Shown here: positions 35,836-48,577 of the stretch, one piece after another
Numbering within the stretch: position 1 is the stretch's first letter
How the letters are laid out: each line of letters begins with the position of its first letter
DNA from: Papaver somniferum
Lineage: Eukaryota > Streptophyta > Magnoliopsida > Ranunculales > Papaveraceae
NCBI RefSeq assembly: GCF_003573695.1
Contig: NC_039358.1
Span: 158,462,920-158,526,919 of the forward strand
Reading direction: 5' to 3'
DNA: 64,000 nucleotides
Translations under genes and position numbers: made by a program
The notes under the pieces: generated by a model
The model's input: the letters and a program-made list of their open reading frames with translations, nothing else
The model's database searches: none
What the model was told of the DNA's origin: nothing

Positions 35836-37854
35836 TGGTGTGAAAATGGGAAGCACACAAAACACTTGCAAGTATACAAGGTCAAGATTTATAATATAGT
35901 GATGAGTGGGGGTTTGTCCACAGGGAGAGGAGCATACAAGAATTCTTCCTAGCTAAAGTGTGTAGTGATGATGCAAGGCAAAGCAATATGGCATACAGAC
36001 AAGAACCACAGCAGCAAGGAACCACAGCAAGGAAAGAACCTAGTAAAGAACCACAGCAGCAAGGAAAACAGACAAGAACCAAGGCTTGGAAGCCAAGGGC
36101 AGAGGTGAGTTTGTGCACTGACTTCAGTGCACAAAAGGCTTCAAAGTGCAAGAAAAAAAAAGGCAAGAAAAAAAAAAAACTGAATTGAAAGCACACAGGA
36201 CTGAAAATGTAAGTGACTGAGAAGGAATTGGTGGGTAAGCCAAGGCTTAGGATCCACCTTGTGTCCTAATCAAATGACATGTTTCTAGGTTGAGTTTGAT
36301 CCTATGCATACATCTAGAAATAGAAGAATACTAAATTGCTCAATAGTCTGCCCCTAGCATTGGCTGTCTTTTGACAGCACAGCCAATCACAGGCACTATG
36401 TGCATTGGTATCTCCCATTTGCTCAAGCAAAACAGAGCATGGAAGTAACTATCCTAGCTTCTAGTCACTTGACAGTGCACAAGGCTTCAGCTGAGCCTTG
36501 GCCTGATGCTGTTTAGCTCATGCTAACCATGAGTATAACTAAAGCATTCATACAACAAACTGAATTCAAATGCAACAGATAAACAGGATACACACATACA
36601 CACTATCAACTGTTGCTAAGACAGAAATTGAAAAAAATGAGAATTGATTCAATAAATTGTTCACTGGCTAGCCCAGAGATAGTTTATAACACAACCCAAC
36701 AGTACATATTTATACCCACAGATTAAAATTAGGGTTCTTCCCCCTTTTCCCAAAAATCAGAAATTAGGGTTACCTAATTTGTTGAAAATTGAGCCTTGAA
36801 ATCGAGCACCCATGCTTTGAATCGTCCTTATGCTCCCTCCTGAATCTTCTGCTACCATTAATTTCCCTAAATCGAGATGTTTTATCAACCTCACCTAAGA
36901 CAGTTGGTGAGAGAGGATAAAACAGCTAGGTTTAGGGGGATTGTTTGGGGGTTTGTTCTGTCGGGTGATGGTGGAGGTTATGGTGATGGTTGAATGATTT
37001 GGGGAAAGGATGGTGGAGTGATTTGGGGGAGAAGATGGTGGAGTGATTTGGGGGAAGGATCACTGTTGCAGGAGAGGGGAAGAAGAAGAAAGAAAGAGGA
37101 GAAGAATGGGTCGATAGTTTAGGGTATAGGTATAGGTTGCTAGGGTGTGAGGCGGGATATCAAATTTCGATGTTGGCGAATCTGAGTCACTGGATGCGAA
37201 GCTGGTAGGTGAATCGGATGGCTACCCCTGAAGAGGCTGGTAGCGACCGTCGGATGCTTTGATACAACAAAATCAACGGCGAAGATCGAGGTTAGGTGTT
37301 GTAGTGTTAACCGGAAGTATCGATATTTGATGAACAGGCAGAGAAGCGACCGTAGGATCTAAATATGATCTAATCTGAAGGCTTGGAATTTAGGCACTAT
37401 GGTGTTTTGCAGGAGCTTCAGATTTTGATGCGCGATGAAGGAGCGACCATCGGATGATGAGATGGATCCAATCCGACGCTGAAGATGGAGGCGGGTTTTG
37501 GTTATAGAAAATGGGTTTGGGTAAGGGTTTTGGGCTTGGAAAACCTTGAGCCCACTTCTTCTTTAAGAACAACTTTCTTCTTCTTGAGCCCATTTCCAGC
37601 TTTTTGGACGTGCGCTCCATTCTTTGCGGCTTCCTTGCGTAATTTCTCCCGGCTTTTCACTACTTTTCTGCTCTTTTGCTCCGCAATCATCCAGACTTTA
37701 TTTATTACCTAAAAATGCAAAATTAAGTAAGAAAATATTTATTCTTGAAAACAATGAAAATACAGAATATGGGATAAAATGTAGAATTAATGCACAAAAG
37801 ATGAGTTAAATGCCAACAAAAAGGGATAAATATATACATATTTGGCACTCATCA
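35836..37854 (-). repeat. 3' LTR of the Athila element
   Basis: 2,019 bp; on the plus strand it starts TGGTGTGAAAA and ends GGCACTCATCA. It is preceded by GCTAA. Its right side abuts the polypurine tract (minus strand, about 37855-37868, GGTTTGGGGGTATT). Confidence 0.95.
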
Positions 37855-38486
37855 AATACCCCCAAACCTGAATTTTACTTGTCCTCAAGTAAAACAAAAC
37901 TAAGGAAATCCTAACTATACCACTGTCGCTGGTCTCTCGAATGCATTTAGCGTATGCACTAAGCCTTTTAAACCACTAAGTGTCCCTAGTGGACGAGTTG
38001 AAGTCTCGTGAAGGTTTGCTTAGAACGTACCTACAAAGTTCTAGGTCAAAATATAAGCTCAGATTCCATCAAATGTGACATGTGCAAAACAGTTTAAGCT
38101 CACAGCAAAATGGAGATGTCAATCTAGCTATCGAAGGCACAATCCTAGCACTGATAACAAAAAAAGACATGTGATAAGAGTGTAAAGTGTATCTACACAT
38201 GTGTAAAGAAAGATCTGAAGTATGACTACTAATCACCAAGAGATAGTTTCTCAGGCTAAGAACTGAGGTCGAAATCTAGCTAGCTGTCCGGACTTTACGA
38301 GAATTGTGAATGAGTTGGAGGTATTTCACAATTACTCGCGTTGTACATCAATGGCATACACCCTCCTTGCTTATTACAAAACAAAAAAGATGACTCTTTA
38401 CATGACTCTTATTTACATTGACTATTCTCTTTTTATTTTTGGAACAAGAGATGATGGAATTGATAAATACTTTTTTTTGTATTTTT

Positions 38487-38542
<56 letters not shown>

Positions 38543-39384
38543 GAAACACTTTTGATACATATACAAAAGGAAACAAAATTACATGACACTTTGCAAGAGG
38601 TAGCCCTTTTTGATGCACCCAGTTAAATTCGATGGTTGTCTTTCTTAATGTAACCTCCACCTTCTATCCCAACCAACCAAAGAACAAGCTAGTCAAGTTT
38701 CGTTCAGTATTCTAAAGTGATTGGCAATCGTAACTTCCTATCAAACACCTTGAAGATCGAGGCCATACATGTATTGGTAGATCGTGCGCGTGCAAATTTC
38801 TTATCACTATGTGAATTGTGCTAGAATCAGGGTGCCTAAATATCTAGACTAAGACTCCTAATAAATACATATTTGCACAAGAGTCAAACATTTCAAGGTA
38901 AATGAGCTCCATTTTTATGATTTTTCATTTTTTAATTTTTTTGAATTTTTTTTTCAATTTTTTTTTTTTTTTTTTTGGAATTTTTCAATTTTTTCAAAAA
39001 AAGAAGGAGTTCGTTTTCAATTATGGCAAATTATCATGGTATCTACTCTATACCCCCAAACCTAAACTAAACATTGTCCTCAATGTTTCAAAATATGGAA
39101 AGAATTATAAAACAATATATGAAGAGGAACATGCTGAGTAGAGTAAAAGGAGAGAGAATACCCGATTGTACGGTGGCAGCTCGATTAAAACTCCGTTATT
39201 CAAGGCAAAAATCCATCATATTAGGAGTCACAATGGATGAGCACAAAATATATACAAAAGGAAATTTAACTAACACATTATCTACAAGAAAATTTGGTTT
39301 TTAATGGGATTGGACTTTTTGGAAAAAATTTGGTTTTGTTGGGAAGACATTTGGTTTTGATGGGAAAACGAAAAATTTTGGTTT
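37855..39384 (-). other. 3' untranslated region of the Athila element
   Basis: 1.5 kb between integrase and the 3' LTR, with no env-like frame. It holds a run of 51 T at 38488-38538 on the plus strand (poly-A in the sense of the element), a second T-rich stretch near 38,940-38,976, and the polypurine tract at its left edge. Confidence 0.7.
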
Positions 39385-40098
39385 TTAGGGAAAGATTTGG
39401 AAAACTTTTTGGTTATTTAGGGAAAGAGTGGACCAGTTTAGTCCACATAGACTGGGTCCTCCAGGGGTTGTTTCAATGTCGGGTGGAAATGGCTCAAGGA
39501 ATGGCTTTAATCTCTGCCCGTTGACTTTGAAAACGTTCTTGTTGGAGACATCCTCCAGCTCTACAGCTCCATGAGGAAAAACTGTGCGTACTAGGTACGG
39601 ACCCTTCCATCTGGAACGCAGTTTTCCTGGAAAAAGATGTAATCGGGAGTCATACAGCAAGACTTTCTGACCAGGAGTGAAGGATTTGCGCAGAATACGC
39701 TTATCATGAAACATCTTCATCTTTGCTTGTACAGCTTGGCACTGTCATAAGCCTCATTTCTCAATTCTTCCAACTCGTTGAGTTGAAGTTTCCTTTGAAT
39801 TCCAGCTTCGTCCAGAGAAAGTTCAGCTCTTTGATTGCCCAGTAGGCACGATGTTCTAATTCCACAGGTAGATGGCACGGCTTTCCATACACTAGACGAT
39901 AGGGGGACATGCCAATTGGTGTCTTATAAGCTGTTCTATAGGCCCACAAAGCATCATTCAATCTCAATGACCAATCTTTCCTGGACGGGTTGACCGTCTT
40001 CTCCAGAATGTGCTTAATTTCCCTATTAGACACTTCCACTTGTCCACTCTGAGGGTGGTACGGAGTAGCAACCTTGTGAGTTATGCCATACTTGCGTA
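39385..40098 (-). pseudogene. integrase C-terminal part of the Athila element, out of frame
   Basis: Downstream of the long gag-pol frame, other minus frames carry the rest of the integrase. 39761-40039 has [40 protein letters not shown] and [14 protein letters not shown], the usual integrase core end. 39385-39720 has [14 protein letters not shown] and KWKGPY-like [20 protein letters not shown], the C-terminal tail. Frame breaks are seen near 40,190, near 39,820 and near 39,727, each consistent with one missing base. In this copy the integrase is therefore not made in full, unless the breaks are sequence errors. Confidence 0.85.
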
Positions 40099-43000
40099 CT
40101 AAAGACTCAAAGTACTTGTTACGAAAATGTGAACCGCCGTCACTGATGATAGCTCTAGGGGTACCAAAACGTGCAAATATGTTTCCTTTAGAAATGAAAG
40201 TACCACCTTGTGGTCATTTGTTCTGGTTGCTATGGCTTCTACCCACTTAGAAACGTAATCAACTGCGACTAGGATGTACAACTTGCTGTCAGACATGGGA
40301 AATGGACCCATGAAGTCTATCCCCCAAACATCAAAAATCTCCACAATCAAAATGGGGTTCAATGGCATCATGTTTCTCCTCGAAATGCTTCCTAGCTTTT
40401 GACAGCGTTCACAAGCAACACAATAATCATGGCAATCCTTGAACAATGATGGCCAATAGAATCCACACTGCAAGATCTTTGCAGCGGTTTTCTTGGCACT
40501 GAAATGGCCTCCACATGCTTGGTCATGACAGAAAGATATCACATCTTTCTGTTCAGTGTTGGGGACACATCTCCTAATGATTTGGTCTGGACAGTACTTA
40601 AACAAATATGGGTCATCCCAAAGGAAATGTTTGACTTCAGCCAGGAATTTAGAGCGGTCTTGTCTCGACCAACGTGAGGGCATCCTACCTGTAGCGAGGT
40701 AGTTAACAATATCAGCAAACCAAGGAAGGTCTGAGATAGACATCAGCTGTTCATCTGGGAATGATTCTCTAATCAGCTCACATTCATCAATAGACTCTAA
40801 AGTTAATCTAGACAAATGATCAGCAACCACATTCTCACAACCTTTCTTATCACGGATTTCGAGATCGAATTCCTGTAATAAGAGTATCCATCGAATAAGG
40901 CGAGCTTTAGCATCCTTCTTGGAAAGAAGATACTTCAAAGCCGCATGGTCTGTGTATATGATGATCTTAGACCCTATCAGATAAGATCTAAACTTGTCTA
41001 ATGCGAAAACGACGGCAAGCAATTCCTTCTCGGTAGTTGAATAATTGAGTTGGGCATCATTAAGGGTTTTGCTAGCATAGTATATCACATATGGTAGTCT
41101 ATCAACTCGCTGTCCTAAAACAGCACCAACAGCATAATCAGAGGCATCACACATAAGTTCGAACGGAAGCTTCCAATCGGGTGGTCGGACTATAGGAGCG
41201 GTGGTGAGAAGGGTTTTTAATTCCTCCCATGCCTTCACACAAGCAGCATCGAAATTGAAGGCAACATCTTTGGAGAGAAGACTGCACAGAGGTCTGGAGA
41301 TTTTGCTGAAATCTTTGATGAATCGCCGGTAAAAACCAGCATGACCTAGAAATGATCTGATCTCCTTCACAGAGCAAGGTTGTGGTAGATGTTGAATGAG
41401 GTCAACTTTAGCTTTATCCACTTCAATTCCTTTCTCTGAGATGATGTGTCCTAGAACTATTCCTGAATTCACCATAAAATGGCACTTTTCCCAATTTAGA
41501 ACAAGGTTCTTTTCTTTACATCTGGATATCACGAGGGCAAGATGCTTCAAACATTCGTCAAACGAGGAACCAAAAACAGAGAAATCATCCATAAAGATCT
41601 CGAGAAAACTATCTATCATGTCAGAAAAAATGCTCATCATGCAACGCTGAAAAGTAGCAGGTGCATTACACAACCCGAAGGGCATACGTCTATAAGCAAA
41701 CGTCCCAAATGGACACGTGAATGTAGTTTTTTCCTGATCTTCCGGAGCAATGTGAATTTGGTTATAACCGGAAAAGCCATCTAGAAAACAGTAGTGACTG
41801 TGTCCAGACACACGTTCTAGCATTTGGTCAATGAAAGGGAGGGGGAAGTGATCCTTCCTTGTTACTGTGTTCAACTTCCTGTAGTCGATGCATACTCGCC
41901 ATCCTGTGGTTGTACGAGTAGGGACTAATTCATTCTTGTCGTTCTGAACAACAGTAATGCCTGACTTCTTAGGCACAACTTGAATGGGACTAACCCACTT
42001 GCTATCGGGAATTGGGTATATGATACCCGCATCAAGTAGTTTCAGGATCTCTCCTTTGACTACATCTCTCATGTTAGGGTTAAGTCTCCTTTGCATTTCC
42101 CTCGATGGTTTGGCATTCTCTTCAAGGTTAATGTGGTGCATGCAAATGGTGGGACTAATTCCTTTGAGATCTGAGATGGTCCATCCTAAGGCCTCTTTGT
42201 GTTCCTTAAGTACTTCTAAAAGCTTACTTTCCTGTTCCGTGTCTAAACATGATGAAATAATGACAGGTAAAGTGTCAGAAGAACCTAGGAATGCGTACTT
42301 CAACGTACTAGGCAATGTTTTCAATTCAAGCTTGGGTGGCTCAACAATGGATGGAATAAGCTTGGAATCAGAGAGTAGGGGTGGTTCCACTTCATATTTC
42401 CTTTCAGTGACGTCCATTTGAGGTACAGATTCGAGCAGAGATAGGACGTCACTACAGTATGCATCATCATAGGAATCAGGGTTAAAGTTCTCCATACATG
42501 CTTGAAAGGGGTCGACGGATAGAATGTTAGTCAACGAATCTTGCATTAATCCTTCAATCATATTAACTTCATGCACATCATCATCATCAAGATTCACAGG
42601 TTGTTGACTAATATCGAACACATTCAATTCTACCGTCATGTTACCAAAAGACAGTTTTAACACTCCATTCCGACAGTTGATGATCGCGTTGGACGTAGCC
42701 AAGAAAGGACGTCCTAAGATGACAGGAATGTGACAGTCTGGGTTTTGTACAGGTTGAGTGTCTAAGACAATGAAGTCTACGGGAAAATAGAATTTTTCAA
42801 CCTTGATCAAAACATCTTCGACCACTCCACGAGGAATCTTGACAGATCGGTCTGCCAGTTGTAGAGTGATAGATGTTGGTTTCAACTCCCCAAGACCCAA
42901 CTGCTCATAAACAGAATATGGCAGTAGGTTAACACTTGCACCTAGGTCTAATAACGCTTTATTGACCGTGTGTTCTCCTATAGTGCAAGAAATTGTTGGA

Positions 43001-44853
43001 CATCCTGGATCCCTAAACTTGGGTGGAGTTTTGTTCAGAATGATGGAACTCACCTGCTCAGCTAAAAAAGCACGTTTTTGCACATTGAGCTTGCGCTTTT
43101 GAGTACACAAGTCTTTGAGGAATTTGGCATAAGCAGGGATTTGCTTGATTGCTTCAAGAAAAGGAATGTTGATGTTGACTCTCTTGAACAGATCTAACAT
43201 CTCATTGTAATGGGTACTTTTCTGTTGATAGATCAATCTTTGAGGAAATGGGGCAACATGAGAATGAGTTGGCAAAGGGACATTCACAGCAGTAGAATTG
43301 TCAGATTTTCCAACTTGCTCAGATTCTTTGGTTTTCTGGGGTTGTGGAGACAGTGTGGAATTTGTATCAGATTCATTAGGTTCGCCCACGTTGTTCTCGA
43401 TGACTTTACCACTTCGGAGGGTGGTAATGGCATGGATTTGATCAGGTGAGGTTTCAGTGCAGGATGTTGTGCCTGTTTGAAATATCCTCTTTGGATTTTG
43501 TTGGGGTTGGCTCGGAAGTTTACCCTTTTCTCTCTCACATATTTGATCCATCTTTTGATCTAGATTTTTCTGACTTTGCATCAAACTCTGGAACATTTCC
43601 TCTAGGGTGGATAATCTCTTGTCTGTATTGTGTTGAGGATATGATTGTTGTTGAGAGTTTGATTGTTGTTGAGGGTTTCTCGGGTGTTGATAACCTTGAT
43701 TGTTCTGATATCCCTGATTGTTTTGATAACTCTGATTGGGTTGAGATGGTCCTCCCTGAGTGGGTCCTGTTGACCATGAAAAGTTAGGGTGGTTTCTCCA
43801 TCCTGGATTGTAGGTCTGTGAATAAGGGTTATGCTCTGGTTTTTGAAACATGGCATGTGCCTGTTCAAGCCTAGACTCCTGGACTGCAAGCAAATCTGGA
43901 CAATTTTGGAATTGATGGTTGGGGTCGTTACAAGCAGCACAAACAGACGAAGCGACATGTTCTCGGAGAGTGGTGGTGGAAGGTTTTGAATTTTTATGTA
44001 GTTCTAACTCTTCTAATCTCCTAACTATTGATGCCATGTTTGCTCTACCCTCAAAATCCGCTTCAATCCTAAAAGCCTTTGCTTCGGATGTAGTCTTTCT
44101 GGTTTCACGGATGGATTCCCACTGTTGCGTCTTTTCAGCTACTTCAATCAAGAAGTCCCAAGACGCGTCAGCTGTTTTATCTACGAATAGACCATTACAC
44201 ATCGACTCAACCGTTGTTCGGGTGGACACATCTAGACCTTCATACAAAATTTGCACAAGTCTCCATTTTTCAAAACCATGATGGGGACATTGGAGCAATA
44301 ATTCATTGAATCTCTCCAGGTATCTAGCTAAGGTCTCACCTTCTAATTGCACAAATCTATTCAGACTTTGACGAATTGTCGCAGTCTTGTGGTTCGGGAA
44401 AAACTTTTTGAAAAACTCCTTTATGAGGTCATCCCATGTCATGATGGATTGAGGCTGTAAAGCATAAAGCCAGGCCTTTGCCTTATCTTTCAGGGAGAAA
44501 GGAAAAAGCCTTAACTTCAGGGTTTCGTCGGTCATTTGAGTGAAACGCAGAGTTCCACAAATTTCCTCGAATTCTCTCACGTGGTGGTACGAGTTTTCAT
44601 TCTCAACACCTCTAAAAATAGGAAGCATCTGTATTGTGCTTGATTTCAGCTCATAATGGCCATTAGCCTCGGGTAGCACAATACAAGAAGGTTGACTGGC
44701 TCTAGTTGGGTACATATAATCCTTGAGGGTACGTGGTTCTCCCATTGTTTCTGGTTGATCTGGACTGTCTCCCTCAGAACTTAGAATTTCGATAGGTTCG
44801 TCTGGGTTAATTCTAACAAGTTTGTTTGTCTGGTCTCTGTAGGTCACAATCAT
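40099..44853 (-). CDS. Athila gag-pol polyprotein (broken near its end)
   Basis: An open frame of 1,584 aa. Gag spans about 70-320 with capsid block [16 protein letters not shown] and a CX2CX4HX4C knuckle at 305-318 ([14 protein letters not shown]). A Gln/Asn-rich linker follows (360-410). Protease: [13 protein letters not shown], active Asp near 636. Reverse transcriptase: [11 protein letters not shown] (Asp about 1025) and FMDD (1087-1090). RNase [16 protein letters not shown] (about 1234) and [10 protein letters not shown]. Integrase zinc site (His about 1443 and 1450, Cys about 1478 and 1481) and the first catalytic Asp in WGIDFMGPF. The last 30 residues are out of frame, so the second and third integrase acids are lost here. 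Start codon is the first ATG, 44851-44853 on the minus strand. Confidence 0.93.
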   Translation of the reverse strand: MIVTYRDQTNKLVRINPDEPIEILSSEGDSPDQPETMGEPRTLKDYMYPTRASQPSCIVLPEANGHYELKSSTIQMLPIFRGVENENSYHHVREFEEICGTLRFTQMTDETLKLRLFPFSLKDKAKAWLYALQPQSIMTWDDLIKEFFKKFFPNHKTATIRQSLNRFVQLEGETLARYLERFNELLLQCPHHGFEKWRLVQILYEGLDVSTRTTVESMCNGLFVDKTADASWDFLIEVAEKTQQWESIRETRKTTSEAKAFRIEADFEGRANMASIVRRLEELELHKNSKPSTTTLREHVASSVCAACNDPNHQFQNCPDLLAVQESRLEQAHAMFQKPEHNPYSQTYNPGWRNHPNFSWSTGPTQGGPSQPNQSYQNNQGYQNNQGYQHPRNPQQQSNSQQQSYPQHNTDKRLSTLEEMFQSLMQSQKNLDQKMDQICEREKGKLPSQPQQNPKRIFQTGTTSCTETSPDQIHAITTLRSGKVIENNVGEPNESDTNSTLSPQPQKTKESEQVGKSDNSTAVNVPLPTHSHVAPFPQRLIYQQKSTHYNEMLDLFKRVNINIPFLEAIKQIPAYAKFLKDLCTQKRKLNVQKRAFLAEQVSSIILNKTPPKFRDPGCPTISCTIGEHTVNKALLDLGASVNLLPYSVYEQLGLGELKPTSITLQLADRSVKIPRGVVEDVLIKVEKFYFPVDFIVLDTQPVQNPDCHIPVILGRPFLATSNAIINCRNGVLKLSFGNMTVELNVFDISQQPVNLDDDDVHEVNMIEGLMQDSLTNILSVDPFQACMENFNPDSYDDAYCSDVLSLLESVPQMDVTERKYEVEPPLLSDSKLIPSIVEPPKLELKTLPSTLKYAFLGSSDTLPVIISSCLDTEQESKLLEVLKEHKEALGWTISDLKGISPTICMHHINLEENAKPSREMQRRLNPNMRDVVKGEILKLLDAGIIYPIPDSKWVSPIQVVPKKSGITVVQNDKNELVPTRTTTGWRVCIDYRKLNTVTRKDHFPLPFIDQMLERVSGHSHYCFLDGFSGYNQIHIAPEDQEKTTFTCPFGTFAYRRMPFGLCNAPATFQRCMMSIFSDMIDSFLEIFMDDFSVFGSSFDECLKHLALVISRCKEKNLVLNWEKCHFMVNSGIVLGHIISEKGIEVDKAKVDLIQHLPQPCSVKEIRSFLGHAGFYRRFIKDFSKISRPLCSLLSKDVAFNFDAACVKAWEELKTLLTTAPIVRPPDWKLPFELMCDASDYAVGAVLGQRVDRLPYVIYYASKTLNDAQLNYSTTEKELLAVVFALDKFRSYLIGSKIIIYTDHAALKYLLSKKDAKARLIRWILLLQEFDLEIRDKKGCENVVADHLSRLTLESIDECELIRESFPDEQLMSISDLPWFADIVNYLATGRMPSRWSRQDRSKFLAEVKHFLWDDPYLFKYCPDQIIRRCVPNTEQKDVISFCHDQACGGHFSAKKTAAKILQCGFYWPSLFKDCHDYCVACERCQKLGSISRRNMMPLNPILIVEIFDVWGIDFMGPFPMSDSKLYILVAVDYVSKWVEAIATRTNDHKVVLSFLKETYLHVLVPLELSSVTAVHIFVTSTLSL

Positions 44854-45788
44854 GTCCTAGTAGGTACCTTAACTAACATGTTGGTCAGACAGAGCAATCG
44901 GAAACAATTTGGCCCACAAGGGTTATGAAGATTTGGTTTTGAATGGGTTTTGGTTTTAATAAGGGATTTTGTTTTTGGTTTAAAATTGGGCTTTGGAAAA
45001 GTTTTTGAACTAAACCTAGCATAAATTAGCACAACTCATAAAAGAAAATAAAAACAATAATAATAATTAAGACAAACCCATAAAAGAAAAAAGAAAAATA
45101 AAAGAAAAATAAAGAAAAACAAAAAAACAAAAAAAATAATTACAGTCCCAAATATAAAAAAAAAAAAGAAAATAAATAAAAATTATTACAATCCCCAAAT
45201 AAAAATTAAATTAATTATTACAAGCCCGAATTTGAATTTAAATGAGGCCCAAGTGGGTTAACTCATGGGTTAGGCTTACTTGGTTTTTGGAGGGAAGCCC
45301 AAAAATAGGCTTTTAGTCCCCTTTTAGTTGCACAGCCCAGTTGGGCTTTAGGATCGTCCTAAGCAGCTCACGCTCAAGCCCAGCAGCAATTGAAGTGACT
45401 CAGCAACACAAGCCCAGCAGAATCTGCAGCGAAGCCCAGCAGAGAATGAGGTTACTAAGCCCAGCTCAGTTGGTTCAAGCCCAGCAACAAAGGTTGGATC
45501 AGAGCCCAGCAGCAGAGGGTGCACAAGCCCAGTTGACAGCTTCAGTTGGCAGCCCAGTTGGCTTGGCAGCAGGCTTGGCAGCAGCAACAACAGCAGAAGC
45601 AACACAGAGAAGGCAACAACAACAGCAGCAGCTTGGCAGAGAAAGCACCAACAGCAGCAGCAACAGAGAAAGCACAAGCACCAGCAACAGCAACAGCAGG
45701 CTTTGGCTTTGGCTTTGGCTTGGCAGCAGCACCAGCAACAGCAACAGCAGCAGCAGCAGCTCAGGTAACAGCAGATGGCAGCACCACT
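44854..45788 (-). other. 5' leader of the Athila element with CAG-rich stretch
   Basis: Between primer site and gag. 45,020-45,230 is A-rich; 45,360-45,790 is a low-complexity stretch of CAG, CAA and GCA triplets with repeated AGCCCAGCAG. Long frames across it in both directions are translations of the repeat (Gln, Ser, Leu or Cys runs) and are not taken as genes. Confidence 0.7.
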
Positions 45789-45805
45789 CCCCGGCAGCGG
45801 CGCCA
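45789..45805 (-). other. primer binding site of the Athila element
   Basis: On the minus strand TGGCGCCGCTGCCGGGG, a few bases inside the 5' LTR, matches the 3' end of plant Asp-tRNA with one difference. This is the usual Athila primer. Confidence 0.85.
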
Positions 45806-45811
45806 AAAACT

Positions 45812-47835
45812 TGGTGTGAAAATGGGAAGCACACAAAACACTTGCAAGTATACAAGGTCAAGATTTATAATATAGTGATGAGTGGGGGTTTGTCCACAGG
45901 GAGAGGAGCATACAAGAAGTCTTCCTAGCTAAAGTGTGTAGTGATGATGCAAGGCAAAGCAATATGGCATACAGACAAGAACCACAGCAGCAAGGAACCA
46001 CAGCAAGGAAAGAACCTAGTAAAGAACCACAGCAGCAAGGAAAACAGACAAGAACCAAGGCTTGGAAGCCAAGGGCAGAGGTGAGTTTGTGCACTGACTT
46101 CAGTGCACAAAAGGCTTCAAAGTGCAAGAAAAAAAAAGGCAAGAAAAAAAAAACTGAATTGAAAGCACACAGGACTGAAAATGTAAGTGACTGAGAAGGA
46201 ATTGGTGGGTAAGCCAAGGCTTAGGATCCACCTTGTGTCCTAATCAAATGACATGTTTCTAGGTTGAGTTTGATCCTATGCATACATCTAGAAATAGAAG
46301 AATACTAAATTGCTCAATAGTCTGCCCCTAGCATTGGCTGTCTTTTGACAGCACAGCCAATCACAGGCACTATGTGCATTGGTATCTCCCATTTGCTCAA
46401 GCAAAACAGAGCATGGAAGTAACTATCCTAGCTTCTAGTCACTTGACAGTGCACAAGGCTTCAGCTGAGCCTTGGCCTGATGCTGTTTAGCTCATGCTAA
46501 CCATGAGTATAACTAAAGCATTCATACAACAAACTGAATTCAAATGCAACAGATAAACAGGATACACACATACACACTATCAACTGTTGCTAAGACAGAA
46601 ATTGAAAAAAATGAGAATTGATTCAACAAATTGTTCACTGGCTAGCCCAGAGATAGTCTATAACACAACCCAACAGTACATATTTATACCCACAGATTAA
46701 AATTAGGGTTCTTCCCCCTTTTCCCCAAAAATCAGAAATTAGGGTTACCTAATTTGTTGAAAATTGAGCCTTGAAATCGAGCACCCATGCTTTGAATCGT
46801 CCTTATGCTCCCTCCTGAATCTTCTGCTATCATTAATTTCCCTAAATCGAGATGTTTTATCAACCTCACCTAGGACAGTTGGTGAGAGAGGATAAAACAG
46901 CTAGGTTTAGGGGGATTGTTTGGGGGTTTGTTCTGTCGGGTGATGGTGGAGGTTATGGTGATGGTTGAATGATTTGGGGAAAGGATGGTGGAGTGATTTG
47001 GGGGAGAAGATGGTGGAGTGATTTGGGGGAAGGGTCACTGTTGCAGGAGAGGGGAAGAAGAAGAAAGAAAGAGGAGAAGAATGGGTCGATAGTTTAGGGT
47101 ATAGGTATAGGTTGCTAGTGTGTGAGGCGGGATATCAAATTTCGATGTTGGCGAATCTGAGTCACTGGATGCGAAGCTGGTAGGTGAATCGGATGGCTAC
47201 CCCTGAAGAGGCTGGTAGCGACCGTCGGATGCTTTGATACAACAAAATCAACGGCGAAGATCGAGGTTCGGTATTGTAGTGTTAACCGGAAGTATCGATA
47301 TTTGATGAACAGGCAGAGAAGCGACCGTAGGATCTAAATATGATCTAATCTGAAGGCTTGGAATTTAGGCACTATGGTGTTTTGCAGGAGCTTCAGATTT
47401 TGATGAGCGATGAAGGAGCGACCATCGGATGATGAGATGGATCCAATCCGACGACTGAAGATGGAGGCGGTTTTGGTTATAGAAAATGGGTTTGGGTAAG
47501 GGTCTTGGGCTTGGAAAACCTTGAGCCCACTTCTTCTTTAAGAACAACTTTCTTCTTCTTGAGCCCACTTCCAGCTTTTTGGACGTGCGCTCCATTCTTT
47601 GCGGCTTCCTTGCGTAATTCCTCCCGGCTTTTCACTACTTTTCTGCTCTATTCCGCTCCGCAATTCATCCAGACTTTATTTATTACCTAAAAATGCAAAA
47701 TTAAGTAAGAAAAATATTTATTCTTGAAAACAATGAAAATACAGAATATGGGATAAAATGTAGAATTAATGCACAAAAGATGAGTTAAAATGCCAACAAA
47801 AAGGGATAAATATATACATTATTTGGCACTCATCA
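45812..47835 (-). repeat. 5' LTR of the Athila element
   Basis: 2,024 bp with the same ends as the left copy, followed by GCTAA at 47836-47840. It is the transcription start side of the element since coding is on the minus strand. Confidence 0.95.
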
Positions 47836-47840
47836 GCTAA

Positions 47841-48269
47841 TAGCTGAAAGGTGGGCGATACTGCTAGCTTCAAGGACAGCAATGGAGAGACAATGGCCAA
47901 AAGTCATCTTTGAGACTGATTCAGAATACCTGATGTGATTTGTTAAAAAAAGAACGTGAAGCTCCGTGGTATGTTGTTGAAATGATTACAAAAATAAAAC
48001 AAAGAATGCGAAAAATTCTTCACTGCACAATTCAACACAATTGTAGAGAAGATAATCAAGCAGCAGACGGTCTGGCAAACTACGCAGCAAACGGAAGTCA
48101 ACCAGGAAACCTCTCAACTTCAGTCTGGGACCAGACTGTCCCATATTTTATTAGTCAAATTCTATTTAATGACTCTGTAGGTACAAAATACCCACGTGTA
48201 ATAGCTCTTTAGTCCTTTTTTTTTCTGTTTTTCTCATGCTTCGAAGAAGAAGAAGACGAAAAAAAAAAA
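47841..48269 (+). pseudogene. LINE RNase H domain, second part, and 3' end
   Basis: Continues the domain at 35640: AERWAILLAS with the catalytic Glu, VIFETDSEYL with the second Asp and EDNQAADGLANYA with the last Asp, so all four RNase H acids are visible across the insertion. A stop follows DSEYLM near 47,936. After the C-terminus (IAL, stop near 48,210) the LINE ends with a short U/GAA-rich stretch and an A-run. Confidence 0.85.
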
Positions 48270-48577
48270 TCTATATTGTGACCCGCTTTTATTTTCCTGG
48301 CGAGATTGGGGTATACCCAGATTAACTGGGGTATACCAAATTTTAAAGGGACTCTTTTTAAGGATTTTAGGGGGAGTCCTAATGGGTAAGTTACAAAACT
48401 ACCCTTACCCTTTAAAAACCTTTACCCTAAATCAGTTTTAATCTTTTCATTTCATCTTCTTCTTCTCTTCTTCCCCTCCTCCACAACCATACCGGCTCCA
48501 TCACCCCCACCACAATCAAAACTCGTCGATTAATTCATTCAAATCGTCGATTCGAAAACTCCGATTAATCTTCATCA

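Larger units (their letters stand above)
35836..47835 (-). mobile_element. Athila-lineage Ty3/gypsy retrotransposon, nearly intact
   Basis: A 12.0-kb element: LTRs 35836-37854 and 45812-47835, exact target duplication GCTAA (35831-35835 and 47836-47840), an Asp-tRNA-type primer site, a polypurine tract, and a long gag-pol frame on the minus strand. The LTRs differ, by eye, at only about fifteen substitutions and some ten small indels over 2.02 kb, near 99 per cent identity, so the insertion is recent. No env-like frame is present between integrase and the 3' LTR, unlike the original Athila elements. Confidence 0.95.
32926..48269 (+). mobile_element. 5'-truncated LINE (L1-type), split by an Athila element
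   Basis: A 12-bp target duplication TATATTGTGACC lies at 32914-32925 and 48272-48283. The LINE begins abruptly inside ORF2 (endonuclease missing), runs through reverse transcriptase, the zf-RVT region and RNase H, and ends in an A-run at 48259-48269. The Athila element occupies 35836-47835, with target site GCTAA. Without it the LINE is about 3.3 kb. Truncation at the 5' end, an A-tail and a long target duplication are the marks of target-primed reverse transcription. Confidence 0.92.

Noticed and set aside
35882..36196. Open frame with many Cys and Leu in the Athila LTR, repeated at 45858-46217
   Set aside because: It lies in both LTRs, has no family, and arises from LTR sequence of biased composition.
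37390..37712. Frames in both directions, repeated near 47,365-47,690
   Set aside because: Part of the Athila LTR pair; no domain.
38306..38660. Frames with Phe or Lys runs around 38,500
   Set aside because: Translations of the homopolymer T run.
45341..45928. Long open frames on both strands in the CAG-rich stretch (Gln-, Leu- or Cys-rich proteins up to 195 aa)
   Set aside because: They are translations of a low-complexity triplet repeat in the leader of the Athila element and lack any domain.
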